Part shown: piece after piece, positions 6,761-13,377 of the stretch
Layout: the number at the start of each line of letters is the position of its first letter
Numbering within the stretch: the stretch's first letter is position 1
Origin: Candidatus Methylomirabilota bacterium
Lineage (GTDB): Bacteria > Methylomirabilota > Methylomirabilia > Methylomirabilales > Methylomirabilaceae
Direction of reading: 5' to 3'
NCBI GenBank assembly: GCA_016200385.1
Contig: JACQEV010000094.1
Span: forward strand, 1-13,377
Length of the DNA stretch: 13,377 bases
The notes under the pieces: generated by a model
The model's input: only the letters and a program-made list of their open reading frames with translations
The model's database searches: none
Told to the model about the DNA's origin: nothing
Program-made: the position numbers and the translations under genes

Positions 6761-7099
6761 ATGGCGTATGACGCAGCGCTGGTCAAGCGGATTGGCAATT
6801 TCCTCCGACGAAGGGAGGGCATCACGCAGAAGAGGATGTTCGGCGGTATAGCCTTTATGCTGCGCGGCCATATGTGTTGCGGAATCGTGAACAACGACTT
6901 GGTCATTCGGGTCGGCCCCACACGTTACGAGCAGGCACTGGCTCAACCCCACGCCCGCCCAATGGACTTCACTGGCCGCCCGCTCAAGGGGTTCGTCTAT
7001 GTCGGCCCCTTGGGATACAGGACGGACAACGCGCTTCAGAAGTGGGTCAAGCAAGCGGTTGAGTTTGTCGCATCACTGCCACCGAAGAAAGACCGGTGA
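6761..7099 (+). CDS. TfoX/Sxy N-terminal domain protein
   Basis: 112-aa cytoplasmic protein matching the whole TfoX N-terminal domain. Its characteristic runs are KRMFGGIAFMLRGHMCCGI (24-42), NNDLVIRVGP (44-53), QPHARPMDFTGRPLKGFVYV (62-81) and the C-terminal helix WVKQAVEFVASLP. Only the single domain is present, without the C-terminal domain of the competence regulator Sxy. Such stand-alone proteins are widespread and of uncertain function, so a competence role should not be assumed. The start at 6761 is supported by AGAGGA 10 nt upstream and by domain length; a longer frame from 6590 has no support. It stands alone between long gaps. Confidence 0.92.
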   Translation: MAYDAALVKRIGNFLRRREGITQKRMFGGIAFMLRGHMCCGIVNNDLVIRVGPTRYEQALAQPHARPMDFTGRPLKGFVYVGPLGYRTDNALQKWVKQAVEFVASLPPKKDR

Positions 7100-7553
7100 G
7101 GCAGGACAGTGGGCCCGATCACCCGACCGGAGAGTGTGCGCCTTTATCGCCCTGAATGCGATTGCAACGCTGGCGAGATGTGAAGCGTTCAGATCGTCTT
7201 TCGGGACCCCAGCCACAGCTTAGGCCGTCCAAGGCGTTCGAAGAGGAGTGGCCTGAGCACCGATGCAATCACCAGCCTCTGTCCCGGTAGCCTTCCCTGC
7301 ACGTTACACTCAAGTCTTGCCCTCTCCTTTGAGCTCGCGGCTTGCCTTGGAACTGCGAGAGAGGTATCATGGAACGTGCTCGAGCAGTTTGAGCGGGAGA
7401 GCTTGGTTCACCTGCGCACGGTTTGGCTCGTTCTTCTCGATCTCTCCCGCTTCGAAGAGACTCTCAGGGCGCACGAGCCGGCCAAAAACGCTTTTCGGTG
7501 ACTGTAGTCGGTGAAACCGCTATAACATTCTATCCAAATATAGGGAGAGAGTC
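7100..7553. other. Intergenic stretch before thiO
   Basis: No recognised gene. The best coding-like frame is plus strand 7376-7501 (GTG start, GAGAGAGG about 7 nt upstream), giving 41 aa with a protein-like helical composition (VLEQFERESLVHLRTVWLVL). The same frame stays open to the left without a good start, so it may be the end of a decayed gene. A 9-bp inverted repeat, GCGGGAGAG and CTCTCCCGC, lies within it. No TPP riboswitch motif is visible although the next gene is thiO. Confidence 0.35.
7498..7526 (+). promoter_or_regulatory. Candidate promoter of thiO
   Basis: TATAAC (7521-7526) is a good -10 box, and GTGACT (7498-7503), four of six matches to the -35 consensus, lies exactly 17 nt upstream. 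The predicted start would be at about 7533, some 20 nt before the thiO ATG. Confidence 0.4.
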
Positions 7554-8669
7554 ATGGCCAGAGGAGCGGACGTCATCATTATCGGAGGCGGGATCATCGG
7601 CGTCGCATGCGCGTACGCCCTCACGCGTGCTGGGGTGCGCCGGGTGGTGCTGGTTGAGAGGGGAGAGCTGGGACGAGAAGCCTCGCGAGCTGCTGCGGGG
7701 ATGTTGGCGCCACAGGCGGAAGCGGAAAGCCTCGGGCCCTTCCTTGACCTATGCCTGGCCGCGCGGGATCGTTACCGGACGTTGGAGGGCGAACTTCGGG
7801 ACGCCACCGGAGAAGACATCGAGTATTGCAATTGGGGACTTCTCTACCTCGTTGACCCGGCTGAGCATGAGGCGGCGCGAGGGCGGGCGCGATGGCAGCG
7901 GGAAGCGGGGCTCCGAGTCGAGGAGATCTCCGGCCAGGCATTGCGCTCCTTGGAGCCCCTTCTGAATCCGGAGATCGGCGGCGCCCTCCTCTTTCCGGAC
8001 GAGGCCCATGTCCGCCCGTGCGCGGTTGTCCGAGCGCTCACAGCTGGTGCGCGGGAACGAGGCGCCCAGGTCTTCGAGAAGGTGGAGGCTGTCGATTTCA
8101 TCATCGGCGAGGATCGGCTTCGCGGGGTCAGGGCCGGAGGGGAGACAATCCTGGCCGACAGCATTGTGGCCTGTGCCGGCCCGTGGACCGGCCGCCTCCT
8201 GGATCTGGTTGGGCACGGGCTTCCCACAGAGCCTGTCCGGGGTCAGATCGTTCGGGCCAGGTTCGACCGCCCTCCCCTCACTCATCTTGTTTGGGGTCCA
8301 CGAGGATACCTGGTGCCTCGACTCAATGGTGAGCTTTTGATAGGGGCTACAGTGGAGCGGGCGGGATTCGATGCGACCCCCACGCTGGGGGGTGTGGCGG
8401 GCCTGTGCGAAGCTGCAAGGGCCATGGCCCCAGGTCTGATGGCCGCCCCTTTCGACAAGGCGTGGGCAGGGCTGCGTCCGCGACTGCCGGATGGCCTGCC
8501 AGCCATTGGCCGATTCGCCGATATTCCCAATCTGTACGTGGCCACCGGCCACTACCGCAACGGCATCCTCCTGGGCCCCCTGACTGGAGAGTTGATCGCC
8601 GACCTCGTGGTGGGAAAGGAGCCGCCGCTCTCCATGGAACCATTCTCCCCAGACAGGTTTGCCAGGTAA
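7554..8669 (+). CDS. thiO: Glycine oxidase ThiO-like FAD-dependent oxidase
   Basis: 371-aa flavoprotein of the D-amino-acid-oxidase fold. ThiO oxidises glycine to iminoacetate for the thiazole part of thiamine. The Rossmann FAD site is at the N-terminus (IIIGGGIIG, G11-G16, with E35 at the end of beta-2). It is followed by the ThiO-like ASRAAAGMLAPQAE (43-56), PVRGQIVRA, GYLVPRLNGELLIGATVE, WAGLRPRLPDGLPAIGR and C-terminal ATGHYRNGILLGPLTGELIA, whose R335 corresponds to the substrate-carboxylate Arg of the family. GGGAGAGAG precedes the ATG. No thiS, thiG or thiE is adjacent, so the thiamine assignment rests on sequence alone; another amine substrate is possible. It converges with the small gene on the opposite strand, with an 11-nt gap. 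Confidence 0.88.
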   Translation: MARGADVIIIGGGIIGVACAYALTRAGVRRVVLVERGELGREASRAAAGMLAPQAEAESLGPFLDLCLAARDRYRTLEGELRDATGEDIEYCNWGLLYLVDPAEHEAARGRARWQREAGLRVEEISGQALRSLEPLLNPEIGGALLFPDEAHVRPCAVVRALTAGARERGAQVFEKVEAVDFIIGEDRLRGVRAGGETILADSIVACAGPWTGRLLDLVGHGLPTEPVRGQIVRARFDRPPLTHLVWGPRGYLVPRLNGELLIGATVERAGFDATPTLGGVAGLCEAARAMAPGLMAAPFDKAWAGLRPRLPDGLPAIGRFADIPNLYVATGHYRNGILLGPLTGELIADLVVGKEPPLSMEPFSPDRFAR

Positions 8670-8680
8670 TGTCCGATAGC

Positions 8681-8983
8681 TCAGCGGACGTTCTGCCGCC
8701 GGGCCTCTTCCACCTCTGATTCCGACCGAACACAATCCTGCGCGCACTCTTTCCGTTCCGGCCATAGGGAGCAGTTTTTTACGCGTAGGAGCGCTCGACC
8801 GAAGGCTGAGGTCAATGCCGCCCGACCGGCATCTATACCCACCTCTGCCTCCCTACCTGTTTCGGGGCACCTGAGTGACTTCTTGGTGCGGAAGCGACGG
8901 AAGGTGTCGGCGACCACAGGAAGCAAGACGTAACACACTGCGACCGCAATGATGGCGGCGATGACGACCCAGGGAGCGCTCAT
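8681..8983 (-). CDS. Small membrane-anchored Cys-motif protein
   Basis: 100-aa protein with one N-terminal membrane helix (about 5-25) and a soluble tail. The tail carries four cysteines in a regular pattern: C39 in RCPETG, C71 in CSLWPER, then C80 and C84 (C-x3-C). The pattern resembles a metal-binding site (zinc or Fe-S) and looks like a recurrent motif of uncharacterised small proteins, although I cannot name a family. The start is fixed by AAAGGAGG 6 nt before the ATG at 8983; a longer frame to 9025 lacks this. It is transcribed toward thiO and separated by 317 nt from the second oxidase operon, which reads the same way, so it could be co-transcribed with it. Confidence 0.8.
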   Translation of the reverse strand: MSAPWVVIAAIIAVAVCYVLLPVVADTFRRFRTKKSLRCPETGREAEVGIDAGRAALTSAFGRALLRVKNCSLWPERKECAQDCVRSESEVEEARRQNVR

Positions 8984-9300
8984 CTCGTCCTCCTTTCGCG
9001 ATCTGTTGAACGCTGTACACCCCACCCCTTACCCGCCCGGCTAAGCATTCTGAACGCCAGAGCCCTGCAACTCTACACCTGCGCTCAAGTAAATGAGAGA
9101 TTGATAGGACAGCAGCTCCGAGCTTTCTCCACATAATACATGATCTCATGACCCATCCCCAATGAGCAAGACTCGAGGACATCTTAGCTTCCGTCGGAAC
9201 GGCGGTCAAGCAAAACCGCTGGAAATGAGATAATACAATCCGGAAGGTGGCCACCCGACCAATACAGCCCTGGAAGGGGAATGCGTTTCTGAGGGGACAG
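8984..9300. other. Gap between the DUF420 gene and the small Cys-motif gene
   Basis: I see no gene here. A 10-bp palindrome GGTGGCCACC (9246-9255) lies some 45 nt beyond the DUF420 stop. No clear terminator for the second oxidase operon and no good promoter for the 8983 gene could be identified on the minus strand. Confidence 0.4.
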
Positions 9301-9735
9301 TCACGAACGGGGATAGAGATGATACAGCATCCAATAGACAATGACCCCGGTGACCGACACGTAGAGCCAGATAGGAAGGGTCCAACGGGCGATCCGAACG
9401 TGCCTGTCGAAGCGCCCTCTCAATGCCCGAGACACCGTGATCAGGGCCAAAGGGAGAATCGCCGCGGCCAGGATCGTGTGGGAGGTCAGGATCGAGAAGT
9501 AGAGCATTCGAATCCCTCCCCGGCCCGCGAATCGGATCGATCCCACGTGATAGTGATACGTGAGATACGAGATCAGGAAAAGGGTGGAGGTCCCGAGGGC
9601 CGACACCATACAGACCTTGTGCGGGGTGATCTTCTTCTTCCGGATGAAAAGGTACCCCACCGCCAGCAAGAGGGCGCTGGTGGCGTTGAGTGCAGCATTG
9701 ACGGCGGGCAGGAACGAGATGGGGAGGACGGTCAT
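9301..9735 (-). CDS. DUF420 membrane protein, oxidase-associated
   Basis: 144-aa membrane protein with four to five helices, matching DUF420. The family includes CtaM of Staphylococcus, needed for assembly of a heme-copper oxidase. Conserved His residues sit at helix ends: H39, H61 and H63 in YHYHVG, H86 in SHT, H112 in RHVRIARWTLPIWLYVSVTG and H139. They could bind heme or copper. The start at 9735 overlaps the sco stop by 4 nt (ATGA), so the two are translationally coupled. It is the last gene of the second oxidase operon. An oxidase-assembly role is inferred from the family and the neighbours. Confidence 0.88.
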   Translation of the reverse strand: MTVLPISFLPAVNAALNATSALLLAVGYLFIRKKKITPHKVCMVSALGTSTLFLISYLTYHYHVGSIRFAGRGGIRMLYFSILTSHTILAAAILPLALITVSRALRGRFDRHVRIARWTLPIWLYVSVTGVIVYWMLYHLYPRS

Positions 9736-10409
9736 TCCTCCTGCAGCAGAGCTTTCACGTCCCGGCGGAGCCTCTGGAGAGAGTCCGCGTCGGTGCTGTC
9801 ACAGTAGCTTCGGATCCTTGCCTTCCGGTCAACGAGGACAAACCTGGAGCTGTGCAGTACCGCGATGCGCCCCGCCCCTTCACTCGCCATCGCGGGCCCA
9901 GGTTCGAGAACCCCAGCCTTGTTTCTTGGATCAAGGATGGGTAGCCGTAGGCCCTCCTGAGCAAGACGATAGATCGCCTCTTTCTCTCCAGTAAGGAAGA
10001 GCCACCGTACGTGGTCGGCCTTGAAGCGGTCAGCGTAGCGAGAGAGGACTTGAGGAGTGTCCCGTTCCGGATCGACAGTGATCGAGGCCAGCCTGACATC
10101 CGATTCGGCCGCGAGGTCAGCCTGAAGCCTGGCCATCTCGGCGCTTTGCAGAGGACACGTATCGGGACAGCGGGTATACATGAAATCGACGACCCAGATC
10201 TTTCCGAGGAACTCTAACCGCTCTACCCTTCGGCCGCTCCGCTCGATCAGGGAGAAATCTGGCAGAGAACCGTACACGGGCAACCGGGATGACCCTCCCG
10301 CCAATCCTCTCACTGCGGCCGTGCGGCCTCGGACCAAGGACCAAGCTCCTGCGCCGCCTACCCCGATCAGGACAAGGATCAGCCCCGCCCAGAGCGCCCT
10401 CTGGAGCAT
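9732..10409 (-). CDS. sco: SCO1/SenC copper chaperone
   Basis: 225-aa membrane-anchored thioredoxin-fold protein that delivers copper to, or reduces the cysteines of, the CuA site of oxidase subunit II. One N-terminal helix (about 6-25) is followed by the Sco domain. It has the copper motif YTRCPDTCP (C81, C85), VDPERDTP (112-119) and the distal ligand H186. The usual distal His is present, so the protein looks functional. I chose the ATG at 10409, with GGAG 5 nt upstream, because a longer frame to 10589 would run into the subunit IV gene and adds unrelated basic sequence. It lies 86 nt after that gene and overlaps the DUF420 start by 4 nt. Confidence 0.93.
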   Translation of the reverse strand: MLQRALWAGLILVLIGVGGAGAWSLVRGRTAAVRGLAGGSSRLPVYGSLPDFSLIERSGRRVERLEFLGKIWVVDFMYTRCPDTCPLQSAEMARLQADLAAESDVRLASITVDPERDTPQVLSRYADRFKADHVRWLFLTGEKEAIYRLAQEGLRLPILDPRNKAGVLEPGPAMASEGAGRIAVLHSSRFVLVDRKARIRSYCDSTDADSLQRLRRDVKALLQEE

Positions 10410-10495
10410 AGGCTCTCCAGGCTGTCTTCTCTGTGCGCTCTGTTTCACCTTTCGACCGAGCCCCTGCCGCGGCGCCAGCGAGCGAGCAGGATGCC

Positions 10496-10816
10496 TCAAT
10501 GGGGAGTTGCGGAGACCTGGGAGGATTCTGTGGTTCGGTGTGGGGTTGCGGAAAGGTCGGGCAACAGCGCAAAAATCAATAGCACACACAGGAGCAACGG
10601 GGTCATGGCAATCAATCCGAGCGTCCGCGCCTCAAATTTGAGGTGCATAAAGTACATCGCGACGAGCGAGGCCTTGGACAGCGCCAGTCCGACGAGAAGG
10701 ATCCCGATGAGGAGTCTCGCAATCGGGAGGAAGATCACTGCCACCTCGATGACCGTGAGCGCGAGAAGCCACCAGAACACACCGATGTAATTTGGTTGTT
10801 TATGAGCAGACGCCAT
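10496..10816 (-). CDS. Cytochrome c oxidase subunit IV, prokaryotic type (second locus)
   Basis: 106-aa three-helix membrane protein homologous to the subunit IV of the first operon: both have a PNY near residues 8-10 and the signature MHLK (AMYFMHLKFEARTLGL here, residues 53-68). Helices are at about 13-30, 35-55 and 64-85. A polar tail of 20 or so residues (TPHRTTESSQ) is absent from the other copy. GAGGAAAAG stands before the ATG. It lies 19 nt after the subunit III gene. Confidence 0.9.
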   Translation of the reverse strand: MASAHKQPNYIGVFWWLLALTVIEVAVIFLPIARLLIGILLVGLALSKASLVAMYFMHLKFEARTLGLIAMTPLLLCVLLIFALLPDLSATPHRTTESSQVSATPH

Positions 10817-10835
10817 CGCTTTTCCTCACCCCTTA

Positions 10836-11453
10836 TTATAACAGATAGACGAAGGTGAATACCAGGATCCACACGAGGTCCACGAAGTGCCAGTACAGCG
10901 CTGCGATCTCAATCGCGTTGGCATTCGCCTGGGTCACTCTCCCCAGGAGGGCCCGAACCAGGTAGCAAGACAGATAGATGACCCCGCCGGTGACGTGAGC
11001 GCCATGAAAGCCCGTGATGATGAAGAAGGTGGTTCCGAAGAGCCGAGCCCCGAATGGGTTACTGGAAAGGGTGAGGCCGCGGTGGATCAGGTGACTCCAC
11101 TCGTAGGCCTGCATGCCCAAGAACATGAGCCCGCCCAGAATCGTCAACAACAGGAAGGTCCGCAGGCCCCGCAGATCCCCCCTCTGGATTGCCGCAAGCG
11201 CAAAGACCATCGTCACGCTGCTGCAAATTAGGAGAAACGTCATGAACGCGGTAAGACCTATTCCCAGCACGCCAGCCGGCACCGGCCAGTCGGTGCTTCC
11301 ATACCGAAGGGCACCGTACCCGGCGAGCAGGGCACCGAAGGACATCGCGTCAGCGGCGAGGAAGATCCACATCCCAAGCTTGCCCCAGCTCTCGGGCGTG
11401 AGGGGCGACTCGGCAGGTTCGACAGCAGTCGTTATCGCAGCGACTTGACTCAA
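10836..11453 (-). CDS. Cytochrome c oxidase subunit III (second locus), TTG start
   Basis: 205-aa five-helix subunit III. It has YEWSHLI (E118), TTFFIITGFHGAHV (H150, H153) and the closing ALYWHFVDLVWILVF. The N-terminal 20 residues are soluble. The start is a TTG at 11453, overlapping the TGA stop of the preceding gene (TTGA), with AAGGAG 8 nt upstream; no ATG in frame would keep the family N-terminal helix, so the TTG is well supported. It is one of two subunit III-like genes in this locus; this is the canonical one. Confidence 0.93.
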   Translation of the reverse strand: MSQVAAITTAVEPAESPLTPESWGKLGMWIFLAADAMSFGALLAGYGALRYGSTDWPVPAGVLGIGLTAFMTFLLICSSVTMVFALAAIQRGDLRGLRTFLLLTILGGLMFLGMQAYEWSHLIHRGLTLSSNPFGARLFGTTFFIITGFHGAHVTGGVIYLSCYLVRALLGRVTQANANAIEIAALYWHFVDLVWILVFTFVYLL

Positions 11454-11809
11454 CTCCCGCTCTCCTTATGTGTCAACTCAGGATTCAAGAAGGGCTCCTC
11501 GCTTCGTGGTTTATCCCTGTGCCAAGGCCGATACATGTAGAAGAGCCACCCCCCGATCAGACCCGCGATCGTGAATGGCATGGTCATCATGAACAGGATC
11601 CCCCAGTTGATGCCCCTGGAAAACGGATCGTCGGGCGAAGAGCCAAAGCAGACCGCGCACGCATGGGCAGCAACCGGACTGAGCAAGGCAATAGTTGCAG
11701 CCGCGATCGCAATGCGCCTAGCGACCGGCGCACATCGGTCATCCAGACCACACCGCGCGCCCACGGCCTGCGCTCGCCCGCGTACGTCTCTGAGCTCTTG
11801 CGGATTCAT
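11450..11809 (-). CDS. Small CAVC-motif membrane protein of the oxidase operon
   Basis: 119-aa hypothetical protein. A basic N-terminal stretch leads to an Arg-Arg and a hydrophobic segment (about 31-49) ending AHA, a likely signal peptide or anchor. HACAVCFGSS (C51, C54) comes next, then a second membrane helix (about 69-93) and a polar tail. Short proteins with a CAVCFG motif occur in oxidase operons of several phyla, as I recall. The external CxxC could bind heme or copper or act on thiols during CuA assembly; its function is not established. The ATG at 11809 overlaps the previous stop by 4 nt (ATGA), and its own TGA overlaps the TTG of the subunit III gene, so it is tightly coupled on both sides. 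A longer frame to 12055 only shadows the neighbour. Confidence 0.8.
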   Translation of the reverse strand: MNPQELRDVRGRAQAVGARCGLDDRCAPVARRIAIAAATIALLSPVAAHACAVCFGSSPDDPFSRGINWGILFMMTMPFTIAGLIGGWLFYMYRPWHRDKPRSEEPFLNPELTHKESGS

Positions 11810-12510
11810 CTCATATACACCAACGCGAAGAGAACGGGCCAGATGGCGATCACGAAGTACCAGTACATCCCGCAGAGATCGACAGCGACGTGATTGCGGG
11901 CCGAGAACCGATTGCCCCGCGCCCCGATAAGGACGATCAGGAGCCAGACCACCGCGCCGAGAACGTGAAGACCATGACAGCCGATTAAAGTATAAAAGGT
12001 CGCGCCGTAGATCCCCGCCGACAACGTGAGGCCGTGCCGAATAAGGCGAACCCATTCGGACCCCTGAATCGCAAGAAACATCGTCCCGATCAACGCTGTC
12101 GCCGAGAGGCCGGTCGCCAGCCCTTTGCAGTCACCGATGCGGATGGCCCGCAGAGCAGAGCGCATCGTATAGCCACTCGAAAGCAAGAAGGCCGTGTTCA
12201 CCAACGTCACCGCGATCGGCAGGCGAGGACGGCCCAACGGGGGCCAGAACGCACTTCCCAGACGAAACACAAGAAACGCACCGATCAATCCGGCGAAGAA
12301 CATCGCCTCGAATCCTAAGAATACCAGCATCCCCAGTCGAGCGTTGCTGACCGGTGGCGCTGCCTTGGGCCCAGGAGACGACGGGAAGGGATCCTCACCA
12401 AAGGGTGGTCCCGGGGGAAGCGGCGGCCCCGCTCCCAGGTTCGGGGAGACCGGCCTGGCTTCATCGACTATCGTGTCGACCACGGAAGTTATCACGTCTG
12501 CACGTGGCAT
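11806..12510 (-). CDS. Cytochrome c oxidase subunit III-like protein, divergent
   Basis: 234-aa membrane protein of the subunit III family with five helices, preceded by an unusual Pro/Gly-rich soluble N-terminus (GAGPPLPPGPPFGED, about 26-40). Family features are GFEAMFFAGLIGAF (E68), SEWVRLI (E152), ATFYTLIGCHGLHVLG (H179, H182) and MYWYFVIAIWPVLFALVYM, in which the usual YWHFVD has become YWYFVI. It is thus diverged from the canonical subunit III two genes downstream; together they may form two bundles or one may act in assembly. AAGGA lies 8 nt before the ATG. It overlaps the CAVC gene by 4 nt. Confidence 0.9.
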   Translation of the reverse strand: MPRADVITSVVDTIVDEARPVSPNLGAGPPLPPGPPFGEDPFPSSPGPKAAPPVSNARLGMLVFLGFEAMFFAGLIGAFLVFRLGSAFWPPLGRPRLPIAVTLVNTAFLLSSGYTMRSALRAIRIGDCKGLATGLSATALIGTMFLAIQGSEWVRLIRHGLTLSAGIYGATFYTLIGCHGLHVLGAVVWLLIVLIGARGNRFSARNHVAVDLCGMYWYFVIAIWPVLFALVYMR

Positions 12511-12553
12511 CTCATGATCCTTCAGGGTGCTGGAGGATGTGCGTCCGCTCCCC

Positions 12554-12679
12554 CTACCCCCAATGCCGTATCACGATGAAGAGTACCGACCCTACCCAGA
12601 GCGCGATAAACACCCCGGCCAGGATGATCCCCACGCGCCGATTCCTCTGCCGTATATCGAAAGGCACAACCCACGACAT
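12554..12679 (-). CDS. Short one-helix membrane protein of the oxidase operon
   Basis: 41-aa protein from this start: SWVVPFDIRQRNRRVG, one membrane helix (about 16-36) and a short tail ending RHWG. It resembles the short cytochrome oxidase assembly proteins found in such operons (basic segment plus one helix), though this is by pattern only. The start is uncertain. The frame stays open upstream, with ATGs at 12700, 12718 and 12835, all inside or at the edge of an inserted repeat element. I prefer 12679 because removing that element joins the ctaB stop to this ATG with 2 nt between. None of the starts has a good ribosome site, so coupling to ctaB is likely. It could be longer by up to 52 residues if the element is translated. 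Confidence 0.6.
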   Translation of the reverse strand: MSWVVPFDIRQRNRRVGIILAGVFIALWVGSVLFIVIRHWG

Positions 12680-12682
12680 CCC

Positions 12683-12853
12683 TAGTACCGTTCCAACCAT
12701 TTGTGGCGACTTCGCCATTCCGCGCGGTCGCGACCATTGCCGCCTCGTAGGGGGGCGACCCGCCGGGTCGCCCCTACCATTCGGCGCATCCCGTTCCAAC
12801 GCCTTGGCGTGGGGACCCATGCCATACGGTGGCATCCCGTTGGAACGGTACTA
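12683..12853. mobile_element. MITE-like structured element with 15-bp terminal inverted repeats
   Basis: TAGTACCGTTCCAAC (12683-12697) is repeated exactly in inverse at 12839-12853, bounding 171 bp. The outer TA on each side fits a TA target duplication, as for Tc1/mariner or IS630-type MITEs. The interior is crowded with palindromes: TGGCGA-CT-TCGCCA (12704-12717), GGTCGCGACC (12725-12734), a long G-rich hairpin (12747-12777), ACGCC-TT-GGCGT (12799-12810) and ATGCCA...TGGCAT (12819-12835). The arm core CCGTTCCAAC occurs a third time at 12791-12800. There is no transposase. Its right repeat contains the ctaB stop codon and its left repeat abuts the start of the one-helix gene. Confidence 0.65.
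12747..12777. repeat. G-rich palindromic repeat inside the element
   Basis: GTAGGGGGGCGACCC (12747-12761) pairs with GGGTCGCCCCTAC (12765-12777) across a GCC loop, with two extra G on the left arm. It resembles the dispersed GGGCGACCC-type intergenic palindromes found in many bacterial genomes, from memory, and may be an older repeat nested in the larger element. Confidence 0.6.
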
Positions 12854-13377
12854 AAATGGAACCTTGTCAAGGGCCATCAGCACCAGCAGCGCCGGCAGGT
12901 ACACGATCGACGCGAAGACGAGCCGCCGCGCATCCGCAATCGATCGCGACAAGGCAAGCGCAACTCCGCAGCCGAGCAGGCCAGCGCCAAGCCCTAACGC
13001 GCCAAAAAAATAGACTGAGCCTGCAAACCCGATGAGCGTCGGCAATAAGCCTACAACGAGCAAGGCCAAGCAATTGCTGACGATCTGACGCCCGGTGATT
13101 CTCCCATCCGGATCGACCACAGGGAGGACCCGGATCCCCGCGCGGGCATAGTCGTCGCGATACAGTCTGGCGATCGCCAGAGTATGTGGAAGCTGCCAGA
13201 GAAACAGGATTGAAAAGAGAACCCAGGCTTCGAGGCCAAGCGCGCCCCTGGCTGCGGCCCAGCCGATCACTGGTGGCAACGCGCCAGGAATTGCGCCCAC
13301 AACACTGCAGAGCGGAGTCTTCCGTTTGAGCGGAGTGTACAGAAAGAGGTAGCTGCCCACAATGATCGCCGCCACCA
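12851..13377 (-). CDS. ctaB: Protoheme IX farnesyltransferase, second copy (5-prime part beyond window)
   Basis: The last 175 or so residues of a heme O synthase; the N-terminal part with the first Asp-rich motif lies beyond the right end. Visible are YTPLKRKTPL, GAIPGALPPVIGWAAARG, the second motif YRDDYARAGIRVLPVVDPDG and four to five helices, closing with LPALLVLMALDKVPF. It is clearly a paralogue of the copy at 4091-4987 (about two-thirds identical by eye) and presumably serves the second oxidase. The TAG stop lies inside the right terminal repeat of the inserted element, but the reconstructed pre-insertion sequence still has TAG there, so the protein end is probably native. A GTG near 13375 is internal, not the true start. 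Confidence 0.94.
   Translation of the reverse strand, partial: VAAIIVGSYLFLYTPLKRKTPLCSVVGAIPGALPPVIGWAAARGALGLEAWVLFSILFLWQLPHTLAIARLYRDDYARAGIRVLPVVDPDGRITGRQIVSNCLALLVVGLLPTLIGFAGSVYFFGALGLGAGLLGCGVALALSRSIADARRLVFASIVYLPALLVLMALDKVPF

Noticed and set aside
6676..6771. Hydrophobic open frame (IQFVLAVVVIGLAYRGIG) running into the TfoX-like gene start
   Set aside because: Only about 31 codons with no ATG; may be debris of a membrane protein but cannot be supported as a gene.
7100..7553. TPP riboswitch upstream of thiO
   Set aside because: None of the conserved thi-box strings could be found on the plus strand.
8669..8700. tRNA-like GATAGCTCAG string after thiO
   Set aside because: No acceptor pairing, anticodon arm or T-loop consensus follows; the bases are the end of the minus-strand small gene.

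Overview
The window comes from a GC-rich (roughly 58-60 percent) bacterial chromosome and is dominated by two respiratory heme-copper oxidase loci. Gene style and layout (Shine-Dalgarno-led, tightly coupled operons, A-type oxidase genes with dedicated assembly factors) suggest a free-living Gram-negative respiratory bacterium. An NC10 (Methylomirabilota)-like organism is my best guess, but nothing here proves the lineage.

Left part, plus strand (1-4987): an Rrf2-family regulator with a probable Fe-S cluster, then a short possible outer-membrane-protein remnant, then a complete oxidase operon coxB-coxA-coxC-coxD-ctaB (subunits II, I, III, IV and heme O synthase). Subunit I has all heme, CuB and D-pathway residues I can locate, but the residues of the K proton pathway are replaced by hydrophobic ones, which is the most surprising coding feature of the window.

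Middle (4988-9300): a TetR/NemR-like regulator under a near-consensus promoter with a perfect palindromic operator. A related palindrome follows the regulator, then a small Cys-rich protein and a very strong hairpin. Next come a TfoX N-terminal-domain protein, a ThiO-type glycine oxidase, and, convergent to it, a small membrane-anchored Cys-motif protein. The gaps between these genes are long and contain a few start-less open frames that may be gene debris.

Right part, minus strand (9301-13377, read right to left): a second oxidase locus, ctaB (cut by the window edge) - small one-helix membrane protein - subunit III-like - CAVC-motif small membrane protein - subunit III - subunit IV - Sco copper chaperone - DUF420 membrane protein. 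Several neighbours overlap by 4 nt, so this is one co-translated operon. Its subunits I and II are not in the window and presumably lie beyond the right end. Between ctaB and the one-helix gene sits a 171-bp structured element with 15-bp perfect terminal inverted repeats, probably a MITE-like insertion with a TA target duplication. It has been accommodated without breaking either gene.

The genes thus form two separately encoded terminal oxidases, each with its own heme O synthase. The second also carries its copper-delivery machinery. The Fe-S Rrf2 protein is a plausible regulator of the first.
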